Origin: an uncultured Collinsella sp.
Lineage (GTDB): Bacteria > Actinomycetota > Coriobacteriia > Coriobacteriales > Coriobacteriaceae
Length of the DNA: 26,768 nucleotides
Assembly (NCBI GenBank): GCA_902494535.1
Contig: CABUTO010000033.1
Span: 1-26,768, forward strand
Direction of reading: 5' to 3'
Under the pieces are notes generated by a model. It ran no database searches, was not told the DNA's origin, and saw only the letters and a program-made list of their open reading frames with translations. Every line of letters starts with the position of its first letter. The stretch's first letter is position 1. Positions 7,666-15,427 of the stretch are shown here, in pieces. The translations under genes and the position numbers were made by a program.

Positions 7666-8430
7666 CTAGTGACCCTTGATGGAGTTGAGGAAGTCCTGGG
7701 CGCGCTTGGTCTGGGGGTGGTCGAAGAACTCGTCGGGCGTGCCGGTTTCCACGATCTGGCCGTCGGCCATGAACACGACGCGGTCGGCCACGCGGCGGGC
7801 AAAGTTCATCTCGTGCGTGATGACGATCATCGTCATGCCCTGCTGTGCCAGACGGACCATGACCTCGAGCACCTCGTTGATCATCTCAGGGTCAAGGGCG
7901 CTCGTGGGCTCGTCAAAAAGCATGGCCTTGGGTTGCATGGCAAGCGAGCGGGCGATGGCTACGCGCTGCTGCTGGCCGCCCGAGAGCTGTGCGGGCACCT
8001 TATCGGCCTGCTCGGCCACGCCCACGCGGCCCAGCAGGTCCATGGCGCGCTCACGGGCCTCGTCCTTGGAGACACCCAGCACATCGACCGGTCCCAGCAT
8101 GACGTTCTGCAGTACGGTCATATGTGCGAACAGGTTGAACTGCTGAAACACCATGCCCAGCTCGGCGCGCATGCGGGCAAGATCCTTGCCTTCTTGCGGC
8201 AGGGGCTCGCCCTCGATGAGGATCTCGCCCGAATCGATGGTTTCCAGGCGGTTGATGGTGCGGCACATGGTCGACTTGCCCGAGCCCGAGGGACCGATCA
8301 CAACGACGACCTCGCCGCGGTCGACCGAGAGATTGATGTCGTTGAGGACGTGCAGATCGCCATAGTGCTTATCGACGTGTCTGAGCTCGATCAGCGGCTG
8401 ATTGCCGGTGGAAGAGGTGCTCTGTGCCAT
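7666..8430 (-). CDS. Polar amino-acid ABC transporter ATPase (GlnQ-like)
   Basis: A 254-residue ATPase that powers import through the two permeases encoded upstream. Walker A is GPSGSGKST (46-54), the Q-loop lies at Gln96-97, the signature LSGGQ is at 149-153, Walker B is MLFDE (170-174) and the H-loop is His206 in THEMNF. Length and motif wording (VFQQFNLFAHMTVLQNV, DEPTSALDPEMI) are those of the glutamine/polar amino-acid subfamily. AAGGAGC precedes the ATG. The gene lies 36 bp after the permease gene. Confidence 0.95.
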   Translation of the reverse strand: MAQSTSSTGNQPLIELRHVDKHYGDLHVLNDINLSVDRGEVVVVIGPSGSGKSTMCRTINRLETIDSGEILIEGEPLPQEGKDLARMRAELGMVFQQFNLFAHMTVLQNVMLGPVDVLGVSKDEARERAMDLLGRVGVAEQADKVPAQLSGGQQQRVAIARSLAMQPKAMLFDEPTSALDPEMINEVLEVMVRLAQQGMTMIVITHEMNFARRVADRVVFMADGQIVETGTPDEFFDHPQTKRAQDFLNSIKGH

Positions 8431-8466
8431 GGTGCTCGGCTCCTTATGACTCGAAATGGTAAAGCG

Positions 8467-9300
8467 TTAGCGGATGATGGTCGCGCCGGTCTTGTGCGAA
8501 ACATAGACAGCAGCCTTGTTGATCGCGACGTTGATGAGGATGTAGATGACCGCGATAACCAGGTAGACCGACACGAGGGCGTCGTAGTTGGTAATGAGCA
8601 CGCGGGCGTTTTGCATGAGGTCGGGGTAGCTCACCACATAGGCGACGGTGGTGTCTTTGACTACGACCACAAGCTGCGAAATCAACGACGGAATGATAAA
8701 CCGAATGGCCTGCGGCAACACGATTTTAAAGGTGGTTTTAGCCTTGGAGAGACCGAGCGCCTGGGCCGCCTCGACCTGCCCGCGCGGTACGGCGTTGACG
8801 CCGGCGCGGAAGATCTCGGCAAGTACGCCGGCTGCGGCGAGTGCGACGGGAAGCGTGAGCATCCAAAACGACGGTAGCGCGATCTTGTACTGGGGCAGCA
8901 CCAAAAAGAAGAAGTAGATAAACAGCAGGCTCGGCACACCGCGGAAGAAATCGGTGAGCACGCGGCAGACCAGCTGCAGCGGCTTAATGTCGCTCGTGCG
9001 GCCGAGCATAAGGGCCAGGCCCAGCACCAGCGCGATGGCGCCGGCGGTGAGTGCGACTTTAACGGTGCCCTCAAAGCCGGCAAGCAAGAACTTCCAGGTG
9101 GTGAGGTGCGTAAAGAAATACCAATAGTGGACCGAAAGCTGGCCGGTCACATAAAAGCGCTGCAGTACCAGGGCGATGAGCGCGGCGACGGCGACGAGCG
9201 AGATGGCGGTGCCGATGCGAATCTTGGCGCGCATCTTGGGGCCGGGAGCCTCGTAGAGCGCATCGCGCATGGTAAGCGCAGGGGAGGAGTGCTTGCTCAT
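8467..9300 (-). CDS. Amino-acid ABC transporter permease (second)
   Basis: A 277-residue inner-membrane protein of the HisM/GlnP type. A long N-terminal extension with a first membrane segment (about 31-50) precedes the conserved permease core (about 75-270). The ATPase-contacting EAA loop reads EAAQALGLSKAKTTFKIVLP. It probably forms a heterodimer with the other permease. Its ATG overlaps the preceding stop codon (ATGA, 9297-9300), which indicates translational coupling. Confidence 0.93.
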   Translation of the reverse strand: MSKHSSPALTMRDALYEAPGPKMRAKIRIGTAISLVAVAALIALVLQRFYVTGQLSVHYWYFFTHLTTWKFLLAGFEGTVKVALTAGAIALVLGLALMLGRTSDIKPLQLVCRVLTDFFRGVPSLLFIYFFFLVLPQYKIALPSFWMLTLPVALAAAGVLAEIFRAGVNAVPRGQVEAAQALGLSKAKTTFKIVLPQAIRFIIPSLISQLVVVVKDTTVAYVVSYPDLMQNARVLITNYDALVSVYLVIAVIYILINVAINKAAVYVSHKTGATIIR

Positions 9301-9956
9301 CGGAGGATCCTCACCTTCTTATCGATGCAGTTGCCAATGTGGCTCACCACAAAGGCCGTGCCCAGGTAGCCGAGCGCCGAGATAAAGAACGCGGCGACGC
9401 CGCCGAGCGAGCGCGTGTTGATGTAACTCACCACGCCGGTGAGCTCTTGCGGTTTAAGCGGCACCTGGCTGCCCAAGGCGGTAGTGAGCATGACGGCGAT
9501 AAAGAGGTTCGTCATGGGCAGCACGCTCGAGCGCAGCGCCTGCGGAATCACGATTTTGGCGAGGATGCGGTTAAAGCTCATGCCGAGCGAACGGGCGGCT
9601 TCGACCTGACCGACGCCGACGGTGTTGATGCCGCTCATAAAGTTCTCGGAGCCAAAGGCCGAGCCCAAAAGGACCGTGGCGACGATAACACAGGTGCGGT
9701 AGGGCAGGACGACCTTGAGCGGCGGCAGCGCGTAGACGACGATGATAAGCAGCGCGATGCCGGGGATGTTACGGAAGACCTGGACATACAGGTCGCCAAA
9801 GACGCGCAGCGGCTTGAGCGGCGACACGCGCATCACGGTGACGGCGACGGCCAGCACCATGGCGATGGCAAACGACTCAAGCGTCATGCCCCAGGTTGCT
9901 AGCAGCGCGTCGATATAGTTCTGGCCATAGAGCGACCAGAGCTCGGAGAGACTCAT
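9297..9956 (-). CDS. Amino-acid ABC transporter permease (first)
   Basis: A 219-residue inner-membrane permease of the HisM/GlnP type with about five membrane segments. The EAA loop reads EAARSLGMSFNRILAKIVIP. The ATG at 9956 has a good GGGAGGT ribosome binding site. It overlaps the next permease gene by 4 bp and follows the binding-protein gene after a 138-bp gap holding a hairpin. Confidence 0.93.
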   Translation of the reverse strand: MSLSELWSLYGQNYIDALLATWGMTLESFAIAMVLAVAVTVMRVSPLKPLRVFGDLYVQVFRNIPGIALLIIVVYALPPLKVVLPYRTCVIVATVLLGSAFGSENFMSGINTVGVGQVEAARSLGMSFNRILAKIVIPQALRSSVLPMTNLFIAVMLTTALGSQVPLKPQELTGVVSYINTRSLGGVAAFFISALGYLGTAFVVSHIGNCIDKKVRILR

Positions 9957-9980
9957 GCGGACCTCCCGCCGGTAAGGAAA

Positions 9981-10006
9981 GGGGCTCCCGTGTGTACGGA
10001 AGCCCC
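9981..10006 (-). terminator. Intra-operon hairpin between binding protein and permease genes
   Basis: GGGGCTCCCG (9981-9990) pairs with CGGAAGCCCC (9997-10006) with one mismatch. On the minus strand it is followed by TTTCCTTACC, a weak T-rich tract. Its place after the first gene suggests partial termination or mRNA stabilisation that would raise binding-protein levels over the membrane subunits, a common arrangement in import operons. Confidence 0.6.
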
Positions 10007-10094
10007 GACAACTCAGTGAGGAAACAGTTTACCGCAATAAAGCGCATCATGCGTTTCCGTATGGTTTCGTTGCGGCCGTTACCAGGCTCGCTGC

Positions 10095-11090
10095 CTAGGC
10101 GCCGATCTCGGGCAGCTCGGGAACATTGGTGTCGCCCGTACGGTCACCGATGCAGATCTGCCACAGCTCAGTCCAGGTGCCGTCGTCCTCGATCTTCTTA
10201 AGGAAGTCGTTGACAAAGGCGACGCCGTCGGAATCGAGCGGCAGACCGATGCCATAGGGCTCCTTGCTGCCGAAGGGCTTGCCGGCGATCTTGTACTTAC
10301 CGGGCTCGCGGACCAGGGCGCTCTGCTGCATGTTGTTATCGATGACATAGGCGTCAACGCGGCCCTGCTGGAGTGCCTGGCGGGCCTCCTCGTCGGTCTT
10401 GAACTCCTGCTGGCTGGCCTTGGGAGCGAACTCCTCCAGGATGGCGGGGCCGTTGGAGCCAGACTGGACGGCGACGTTCTTGTCGGCCAGGTCGTCGACG
10501 CTCTTGATGTCGTCGTTATCGGCGAGCACCAGGATAGCCTGCTGGGTGTAGTAGTAGGGACCGGCAAAGGAGACGAGCTTCTTGCGCTCGTCAGTGATGG
10601 TGTAGGTGGCAAAGACAGCGTCGACCTGGCTATTCTGCAGGACAGACTCACGGGTGTCGGAGGTCACCTGGGTGATCTCGACCTTGTTCTCGCCCAGGAT
10701 GTAGTTGGACAGGAGCTGCGCGATACCGGCATCGAAGCCACGGGTCTGACCGTCTTTCTCGTTGAGGAGGGAGAAGAGCGTGGAAGTCTGAACGCCACCG
10801 ATCTTAAAGACGCCGGCGTCCTTGACGGCCGTGGCCCAGGTGCTGGCGGCGACGGCATCGTCATCGGCCTTGGGGCCGTTGCCGACGAGCTTGTCGAATG
10901 CCTTGGCGTCGAGCGTGGTGGAAGCCTCGGTATCCTCGGAGCTCTTGGAGGAACCGGCGGCGGAACCCTTGTCGGCCTCGGCGCTGGTGTCGGAGCAGCC
11001 GGCAAGACCAAGGCCGGCGACGGTTGCGAAGGTGGCGGCAACGAAGCCGCGGCGGTCGAGAACGACCTGCTGGGAGAGGTTCTTGCTCAT
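10095..11090 (-). CDS. Amino-acid ABC transporter substrate-binding lipoprotein
   Basis: A 331-residue extracellular solute-binding protein of family 3. The signal peptide carries a twin-arginine-like DRRGF at 12-16, a hydrophobic stretch, and a lipobox ending in LAGC with lipidated Cys32. A low-complexity Ser/Ala/Glu linker follows (about 33-60), then the two-lobed binding domain (about 85-325) with family blocks GFDAGIAQLL and AVQSGSNGPAI. The amino acid bound cannot be read from the sequence. AAAGGTG precedes the ATG. First gene of the import operon, with its own promoter at 11134-11163. Confidence 0.93.
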   Translation of the reverse strand: MSKNLSQQVVLDRRGFVAATFATVAGLGLAGCSDTSAEADKGSAAGSSKSSEDTEASTTLDAKAFDKLVGNGPKADDDAVAASTWATAVKDAGVFKIGGVQTSTLFSLLNEKDGQTRGFDAGIAQLLSNYILGENKVEITQVTSDTRESVLQNSQVDAVFATYTITDERKKLVSFAGPYYYTQQAILVLADNDDIKSVDDLADKNVAVQSGSNGPAILEEFAPKASQQEFKTDEEARQALQQGRVDAYVIDNNMQQSALVREPGKYKIAGKPFGSKEPYGIGLPLDSDGVAFVNDFLKKIEDDGTWTELWQICIGDRTGDTNVPELPEIGA

Positions 11091-11133
11091 GGTAGAACAC
11101 CTTTCTCAATAAAATCCCTAGCGGTTGAGTAGA

Positions 11134-11163
11134 GTTATACCCTATCGCGCTCAAATGGGTCAA
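11134..11163 (-). promoter_or_regulatory. Sigma-70-type promoter of the amino-acid import operon
   Basis: On the minus strand TTGACC (11163-11158), an 18-bp spacer and TATAAC (11139-11134) lie upstream of the binding-protein gene. Transcription would start near 11127, giving a leader of about 36 nt. No attenuator-like structure is seen in that leader. Confidence 0.7.
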
Positions 11164-11212
11164 CACGAAATAACTCAGAAACATACTTACCTTATGGGTT
11201 ATTGTACCTACT

Positions 11213-11257
11213 AAAAAGGGACAGGTTTATTTTGGCAGGTTTTATCTGGGCAAACGT
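11213..11257. repeat. Dispersed intergenic repeat, copy B
   Basis: It matches copy A (1276-1320) at 41 of 45 positions. Its start, AAAAAGGGACAGG, resembles the AAAGGGGACAGG inside the hairpin at 11399-11435, so the two may be variants of one repeat family. Confidence 0.75.
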
Positions 11258-11359
11258 CGAATATTGCAGCTGAAATAGCGTTTTGCAGACGGCATGATCG
11301 ATCACAGCGGTCGCTATAATGGCGGCAACGCGACGCATATATAAGTAAGGAGATCGCGT

Positions 11360-11398
11360 ATGAACGGTTATTCGTTTTTCGCACCGACCATGACTTAA
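11360..11398 (+). CDS. Possible 12-codon leader peptide or microprotein
   Basis: The frame ATG...TAA encodes MNGYSFFAPTMT. It has a good ribosome binding site (AAGGAG about 6 nt before the ATG) and a TATAAT hexamer at 11315-11320, though no clear -35 element. The stop codon is followed at once by a hairpin at 11399-11435. This layout resembles a translated leader feeding an attenuator, but no plus-strand gene follows for more than 2 kb. It may be a relic of a displaced operon, a stand-alone peptide or chance. The Tyr-Ser-Phe-Phe run would be the obvious sensing codons if it is an attenuator. Confidence 0.35.
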   Translation: MNGYSFFAPTMT

Positions 11399-11435
11399 AA
11401 CCACTACAAAGGGGACAGGCACCTTTGTGGTGGTT
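11399..11435 (+). terminator. Hairpin with GGGGACAGG repeat core, probable terminator
   Basis: AACCACTACAAAGG (11399-11412) pairs with CCTTTGTGGTGGTT (11422-11435) with one wobble pair, closed by the loop GGACAGGCA and followed by a short TTCTT-type tract. The core resembles the repeat at 11213. It immediately follows the small frame at 11360-11398. Confidence 0.6.
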
Positions 11436-11464
11436 CTTGCAGATGTGGCGGCCCGCCTCGCTGT

Positions 11465-11527
11465 TTTGTCTCAATCTGTAACATCTGGAGGGCCAAAAGG
11501 TCTCTATCTGTTACAGATTGAGACAAA
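11465..11527. repeat. 19-bp perfect inverted repeat (first of a tandem pair)
   Basis: TTTGTCTCAATCTGTAACA (11465-11483) is the exact inverse of 11509-11527, with a 25-nt loop that can itself fold (GAGGGCC/GGTCTC). It shares the core ATCTGTAACA with the next hairpin. Confidence 0.8.
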
Positions 11528-11548
11528 GGTCTGGGACTAAGACGTCTT

Positions 11549-11607
11549 ATCTAGATCTGTAACAGTTAGACGGGAATTCGGGCCCTAGATGTTACAGATT
11601 GAGATAA
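11549..11607. repeat. Second, diverged copy of the ATCTGTAACA hairpin
   Basis: The left arm near 11549-11570 and right arm near 11586-11607 are imperfect inverses with a conserved ATCTGTAACA core. With the preceding hairpin this gives four copies of the core in alternating orientation within about 130 bp. The element carries no coding frame. Confidence 0.65.
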
Positions 11608-11622
11608 TTGAGCTGTGAAAAC

Positions 11623-11661
11623 AAAAACCTCCGCAGGGGTGCTTCCCTTGCGGAGGTTTTT
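11623..11661 (-). terminator. Intrinsic terminator of the DXS-like gene
   Basis: AAAAACCTCCGCA (11623-11635) pairs perfectly with TGCGGAGGTTTTT (11649-11661), with T tracts on both strands. The stem reaches the TAA stop codon (11663-11661) of the DXS-like gene. Confidence 0.9.
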
Positions 11662-13442
11662 TACTCGTTGAGTAGCCTTACGGCTTCGGCGGCCATGTTC
11701 TCGACCGTCATGCCGTTCTGAGCGAGCAGCTCGTTGGGGTCGTAGCGGTCGGGGAAGCCTTTGGCGATGCCGAAGGTGCGCGTGCGCACAGGCGTGCAGG
11801 CCAGATAGCACGCGACGCGCTCGCCCCAGCCGCCGTCCAAGATGCCGTCCTCGAGGGTGACGACAACGCGATGCTCGGCGGCGAGACTGTCGAGGAACTC
11901 GCGGTCAAGCTCGGTTGCATAGCGCGGGTTGACGAGCGTGGCCTCGATACCGTACTCGGCAGCCAAGCGGTTTGTCACGCGCTCGCCCAGCTCAAAGAAA
12001 TCGCCAAGTGCGAGCACGGCAACGTCGCGACCCCGGCGCACCACGTTGTAGCGAACGGCGCTGTAGTCGGTGTCTTCGGCGGGCGCAAGGTCGGGACGGC
12101 TTACCAGGCCGATGCCCGGTACGCGGATCGCCACGGGATGCTCGCGGTGATCGAGCGACCAGTTCAGCATGGACAGATATTCCTCCATGCAGGCCGGCGC
12201 CAAGTAGTGCATGTTGGGAAGACCGCCCAGCATGGAAATATCAAAGAACGAAAGGTGCGTCTCGGACGTGGTGCCAAAGATCGACGCGCCAAACACTAGG
12301 ATGGTTGCGGGGGCGTCGTTGAGGCACAGGTCGTGCCACAGTTCGTCGTAGGCGCGCTGCAGGAACGTACCGTACACGCCAAAGACCGGCTTAGCGCCCG
12401 AGCGCGCAAGCGCGGTGGCAAAGGTTACGGCATGCTCTTCGGCAATGCCCACATCGACGAACTGTTTGCCAGCGGCAGCGCGAAGCTCGGGTGTAAAGCC
12501 CATGATGTAGGGCGTGGCGGCCGTGATGCCAACGACCTGCGGATCGCGCTCGATGGCGGCGCTGAGCGCCTCGCCCGTAATGTCGGCATAGGTGCGCGGC
12601 GCAGGCTCGCTCGGATGGCCCGGGCAAAGTTTGCGGCCGGTTGCCATATCGAAGGGCCCCACATGATGCCAGCGCTCGGGATCGCTCTGGGCTGGCTCAA
12701 AGCCCTTGCCCTTGGCGGTGGAAACGTGCAGCACGATGGGATGATTGATATTGCGCAGTTCCTGCAACGCGTCGACGAGGGCCAACACGTCGTTACCGGC
12801 GTCCAGGTAGCGGTAGTCGAGCCCCATCGCGCGGAAAACGTTGCGCTCACAGGTGCCGTTGCTGGCGCGCAGCTCGGCCAGATTGCGATAGAGGCCACCG
12901 TGGTTCTCGGCGATGGACTGGTCGTTGTCATTGACGATGATGATTAGGTTGCTATCGAGTTCGGCGGCATTGTTAAAGCCCTCAAACGCCAGGCCGCCCG
13001 AAAGCGAGCCGTCGCCAATAACGGTAATGACGTTGTATGCATCGCCCGCCAGGTTACGAGCGTGCGCCAGGCCGCAGCCCAAGCTCACCGAGGTCGAGGT
13101 GTGACCCATGGCGAACAGGTCGTGCTCGGACTCGTCGGGATTGGCAAAGCCAGAAGCCTCACCATAACGCTCCGGATCGATATAAGTGTACGCGCGCCCG
13201 GTCAGCGCCTTGTGGGCGTAGGTCTGGTGCGAAACGTCAAAGACAATCTTGTCGATGGGGGAGTCAAATACGCGATGAAGCGCAACCGTAAGCTCAACGA
13301 CGCCCAAGTTGGGGGCAACGTGCCCGCCGACGGCGGCGGAGCTTTCGAGGATTGCCTGGCGGATCTCGCCGCAGAGCTGCGGGAGCTCGGCGCGATTAAG
13401 AGCCTTGACGTCCTCGGGCGTTGTCGTTTGCGTAAGCAGCAT
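11661..13442 (-). CDS. dxs: 1-deoxy-D-xylulose-5-phosphate synthase family protein (short, divergent)
   Basis: A 593-residue thiamine-diphosphate enzyme of the DXS/transketolase family, somewhat shorter than the usual 620-640. True DXS condenses pyruvate and glyceraldehyde-3-phosphate in the first step of the MEP isoprenoid pathway. The cofactor site is intact: GDGSLSGG (143-150), NDN (171-173), His41 in GGHVAPNLG, His72 in DVSHQTY, and Glu335 in VGIAEEHAVTF. The substrate-side loop differs. Where DXS has a DRAGxxGxDGxTHxG block, this protein has FGASIFGTTSETHLS (384-398), so the usual Arg and Asp appear as Gly and Thr, while His396 and Arg440 are kept. It may be a DXS variant or a relative with another substrate. 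The ATG at 13442 has only a distant GGAG. No other isoprenoid gene is adjacent. Confidence 0.82.
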   Translation of the reverse strand: MLLTQTTTPEDVKALNRAELPQLCGEIRQAILESSAAVGGHVAPNLGVVELTVALHRVFDSPIDKIVFDVSHQTYAHKALTGRAYTYIDPERYGEASGFANPDESEHDLFAMGHTSTSVSLGCGLAHARNLAGDAYNVITVIGDGSLSGGLAFEGFNNAAELDSNLIIIVNDNDQSIAENHGGLYRNLAELRASNGTCERNVFRAMGLDYRYLDAGNDVLALVDALQELRNINHPIVLHVSTAKGKGFEPAQSDPERWHHVGPFDMATGRKLCPGHPSEPAPRTYADITGEALSAAIERDPQVVGITAATPYIMGFTPELRAAAGKQFVDVGIAEEHAVTFATALARSGAKPVFGVYGTFLQRAYDELWHDLCLNDAPATILVFGASIFGTTSETHLSFFDISMLGGLPNMHYLAPACMEEYLSMLNWSLDHREHPVAIRVPGIGLVSRPDLAPAEDTDYSAVRYNVVRRGRDVAVLALGDFFELGERVTNRLAAEYGIEATLVNPRYATELDREFLDSLAAEHRVVVTLEDGILDGGWGERVACYLACTPVRTRTFGIAKGFPDRYDPNELLAQNGMTVENMAAEAVRLLNE

Positions 13443-13467
13443 CGTTGTGGGTTACTCCATGCGAATC

Positions 13468-13581
13468 GTGCGCCGGCACTCCCTCGGCCGGCACAATTGC
13501 ACAAGACAGTCTCGCACATTTTGGCGTTTGATATGTGACGGCGGCGCGGTAATTCGCCAACTGGTGGGGCAAAACGTTTTG
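13468..13581. promoter_or_regulatory. Divergent intergenic region with a hairpin and a 12-bp palindrome
   Basis: In the 227-bp gap between the DXS-like gene (-) and the HD gene (+), GTGCGCCGGC (13468-13477) pairs with GCCGGCAC (13487-13494), one base bulged, in the DXS leader. CAAAACGTTTTG (13570-13581) is a perfect palindrome that could be an operator. No promoter hexamers could be assigned with confidence. Confidence 0.35.
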
Positions 13582-13669
13582 TCCGATGCCATACTGATAT
13601 GTTCCATGATGTTTTATCGATTGTGCACAGGCCGTGGCTTGTCGCCGTGAGTCGCTGGAAGGAGGCAGC

Positions 13670-14206
13670 ATGTCCGATGCCGTTCGTGCCGAAGAAATCG
13701 CGCACGAGGTCGACTATGCCGCCCGCCAGCTGGCCCAGGCGGGCCGCTTGGACCTGACACACGAGTTTATCCAGCATGGCGACGTGACGGTCTATGCACA
13801 TGTGACTTCAGTAGCGCGGGCGAGCCTGTCCTTTGCCGAGCGCTTGGGCCGTGCTGGCATTTCGGTCGACCGTGCTTCATTGCTGCGCGGGGCCCTGCTG
13901 CACGATTACTTTCTCTATGACTGGCACGATCCCGACCCAAGCCATCGGCTGCATGGCTTTCGTCACCCGTTTTTTGCCCTGGCACGTGCGGAGGAAGATT
14001 TTGAGCTGACGCCGCGCGAACGGAATATTATCGTGCGGCATATGTTTCCGCTGGTGCCAGTGCCGCCGACGTGTCGTGAGGCTTGGATTGTATGCCTGGC
14101 AGATAAATGGTGCGCTCTGCGCGAGACGGTCGCCGGTCGTCTGCGGCGCAAGGACGAGGCGGACGATGACGTGAGTGGCGAATCGAGCGAAAAGAGGAGA
14201 GGGTAG
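13670..14206 (+). CDS. HD-domain phosphohydrolase-like protein
   Basis: A 178-residue cytosolic protein with the HD metal-binding signature: His44 in YAHV, His79-Asp80 in LLHDYFLYDWH, and Asp145 in CLADKW. The family hydrolyses phosphoester or nucleotide substrates; which one is not visible. The ATG at 13670 has a strong GGAGG 5-6 nt upstream. A longer GTG-started frame from 13634 lacks such a site. The C-terminus is short and charged (KDEADDD...SSEKRRG). The next gene starts 4 nt after the stop, so the two are probably translated from one mRNA. Confidence 0.82.
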   Translation: MSDAVRAEEIAHEVDYAARQLAQAGRLDLTHEFIQHGDVTVYAHVTSVARASLSFAERLGRAGISVDRASLLRGALLHDYFLYDWHDPDPSHRLHGFRHPFFALARAEEDFELTPRERNIIVRHMFPLVPVPPTCREAWIVCLADKWCALRETVAGRLRRKDEADDDVSGESSEKRRG

Positions 14207-14209
14207 ACG

Positions 14210-15229
14210 GTGGGGACCGCGATCGACATGGCATTTGACGGCGCGACGCTTGCCACCTGCCCACTCTCGGCACTGGTGCTCTCGTTTGCCTTTTACGGGT
14301 TTTGCGGTTGGGCATGGGAGTCGACAGTATGCGCCATGCTCAATCACGGACGATTTGCCAACAGTGGCTTTTTGCTTGGGCCGTGCTGCCCCATCTATGG
14401 CGCGGGCGGCATTGCCTGCTGGCTGCTGTTGCGTGGGATTCCGGATGCCTCGAGCCAGTTTGTCGCTGCAGCGCTCGTATGCAGCGTGATTGAGTACAGT
14501 GTGGGCCTTCTATTGGAAAAAACAACGGGCGCTCGCTTTTGGGACTATTCGCACCTGCCGTTTAACCTGCACGGACGCATCTGCCTGTACTGGGCATGCG
14601 CGTTTGGCCTGGGTGCGTTGTGTATTTGCCGCGTGGTGGAGCCGGCGGTGTTGGGCCTGCTTGCCCATCTGCCGGTGCTGATTGTGCGGCTGTCCGCGTT
14701 TATCGTCGCGGTCGCGATGATGGTCGACGCGGTGTGCTCGTTGGCGAGCTGGCGGCGTCTGTCTGATCAGCTGGAGCGCGTCCGGGCCGACCTTGCCGAC
14801 CGCATTAATGAGTCGCTTGCCGATGCCTCGGACTCAATGCTTGAGCGCATTCCCGATTCGACGATTGACTCGGTGGCACAGACGCACATCCGCAGCCGTG
14901 CCGTTAACGCGTGGCTGGCGGAGCTGGGCGATGCGACGCTCGATGCCCTGCGCGAGAAGGCTTCGATGCCGACGTTTATCGCGGATGGTGCTCGCGGCCT
15001 GGCGCTCGCTGCCCGCCGCGTGGCCGATGCCGCGCCGAGCATGCCGCGTCCGTCGTTCAGTCGTCGCCTTGCCGGCAAGCGCATGAGCCGTCCGGTGCCG
15101 AGCGTGTCGCTCAGCCGCCGCGACCTGCGCTTTTTCAATGCCTTCCCGCGTCTGCGCATCAATCGCTACGAAGGTGTCATTCGAGCAACTAATCTCCGCG
15201 ACCGCGCCCGCGAGCTGTTTCGGCGCTAG
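14210..15229 (+). CDS. Membrane protein of the putative ABC-transporter type IV family (PF06541-like)
   Basis: A 339-residue protein with about five to six membrane segments in residues 15-185 and a 150-residue cytosolic C-terminal part, mostly helical and then Arg-rich. The blocks YGFCGWAWES, GFLLGPCCPIYG and EKTTGARFWDYSHLPFNLHGR are characteristic of PF06541, whose function is unknown despite its name. GTG at 14210 is chosen because GAGGAGAGGG lies at good spacing; an ATG at 14228 has none. Close coupling to the HD-domain gene suggests a shared role, not yet defined. Confidence 0.82.
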   Translation: MGTAIDMAFDGATLATCPLSALVLSFAFYGFCGWAWESTVCAMLNHGRFANSGFLLGPCCPIYGAGGIACWLLLRGIPDASSQFVAAALVCSVIEYSVGLLLEKTTGARFWDYSHLPFNLHGRICLYWACAFGLGALCICRVVEPAVLGLLAHLPVLIVRLSAFIVAVAMMVDAVCSLASWRRLSDQLERVRADLADRINESLADASDSMLERIPDSTIDSVAQTHIRSRAVNAWLAELGDATLDALREKASMPTFIADGARGLALAARRVADAAPSMPRPSFSRRLAGKRMSRPVPSVSLSRRDLRFFNAFPRLRINRYEGVIRATNLRDRARELFRR

Positions 15230-15276
15230 CCGGGATGGGCGTGCTCACGGCTCCCTTGCTCGCGTATTTCCCGTCC

Positions 15277-15344
15277 GTTTCGCGTCCGTTGCCGTGCCGT
15301 TTCCAAGATTGCGGCACCGTTTCCATTCGACAACGCAGCGTTTA
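15277..15344 (+). promoter_or_regulatory. Phased GTTTC direct repeats upstream of the ammonium transporter gene
   Basis: GTTTC-like half-sites begin at 15277 (GTTTC), 15288 (GTTGC), 15299 (GTTTC), 15319 (GTTTC) and 15340 (GTTTA). The first three are 11 bp apart and the others about two helical turns apart. On the minus strand they read GAAAC-N6-GCAAC-N6-GAAAC. The actinobacterial nitrogen regulator GlnR binds GTnAC-N6-GAAAC repeats, so a GlnR/OmpR-type site is a reasonable guess. GTGCCG/CGGCAC (15294-15299, 15312-15317) also forms a small inverted repeat. Confidence 0.45.
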
Positions 15345-15427
15345 ACAACGCCGTATCTGGTCTACACCAGTTGCCCCTCGGCCGCATTATGGGCGCCGAC
15401 AACGTTCATGCGATCAAGGGGGAGCGA

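Noticed and set aside
11474..11600. Four ATCTGTAACA copies as a CRISPR array
   Set aside because: The copies alternate in orientation, spacers are of unequal length and no cas gene is near. They form two hairpins.
15371..15427. N-terminal 19-codon extension of the ammonium transporter
   Set aside because: The ATG at 15428 has a strong ribosome binding site and gives the usual Amt start; the extension overlaps the likely promoter region.
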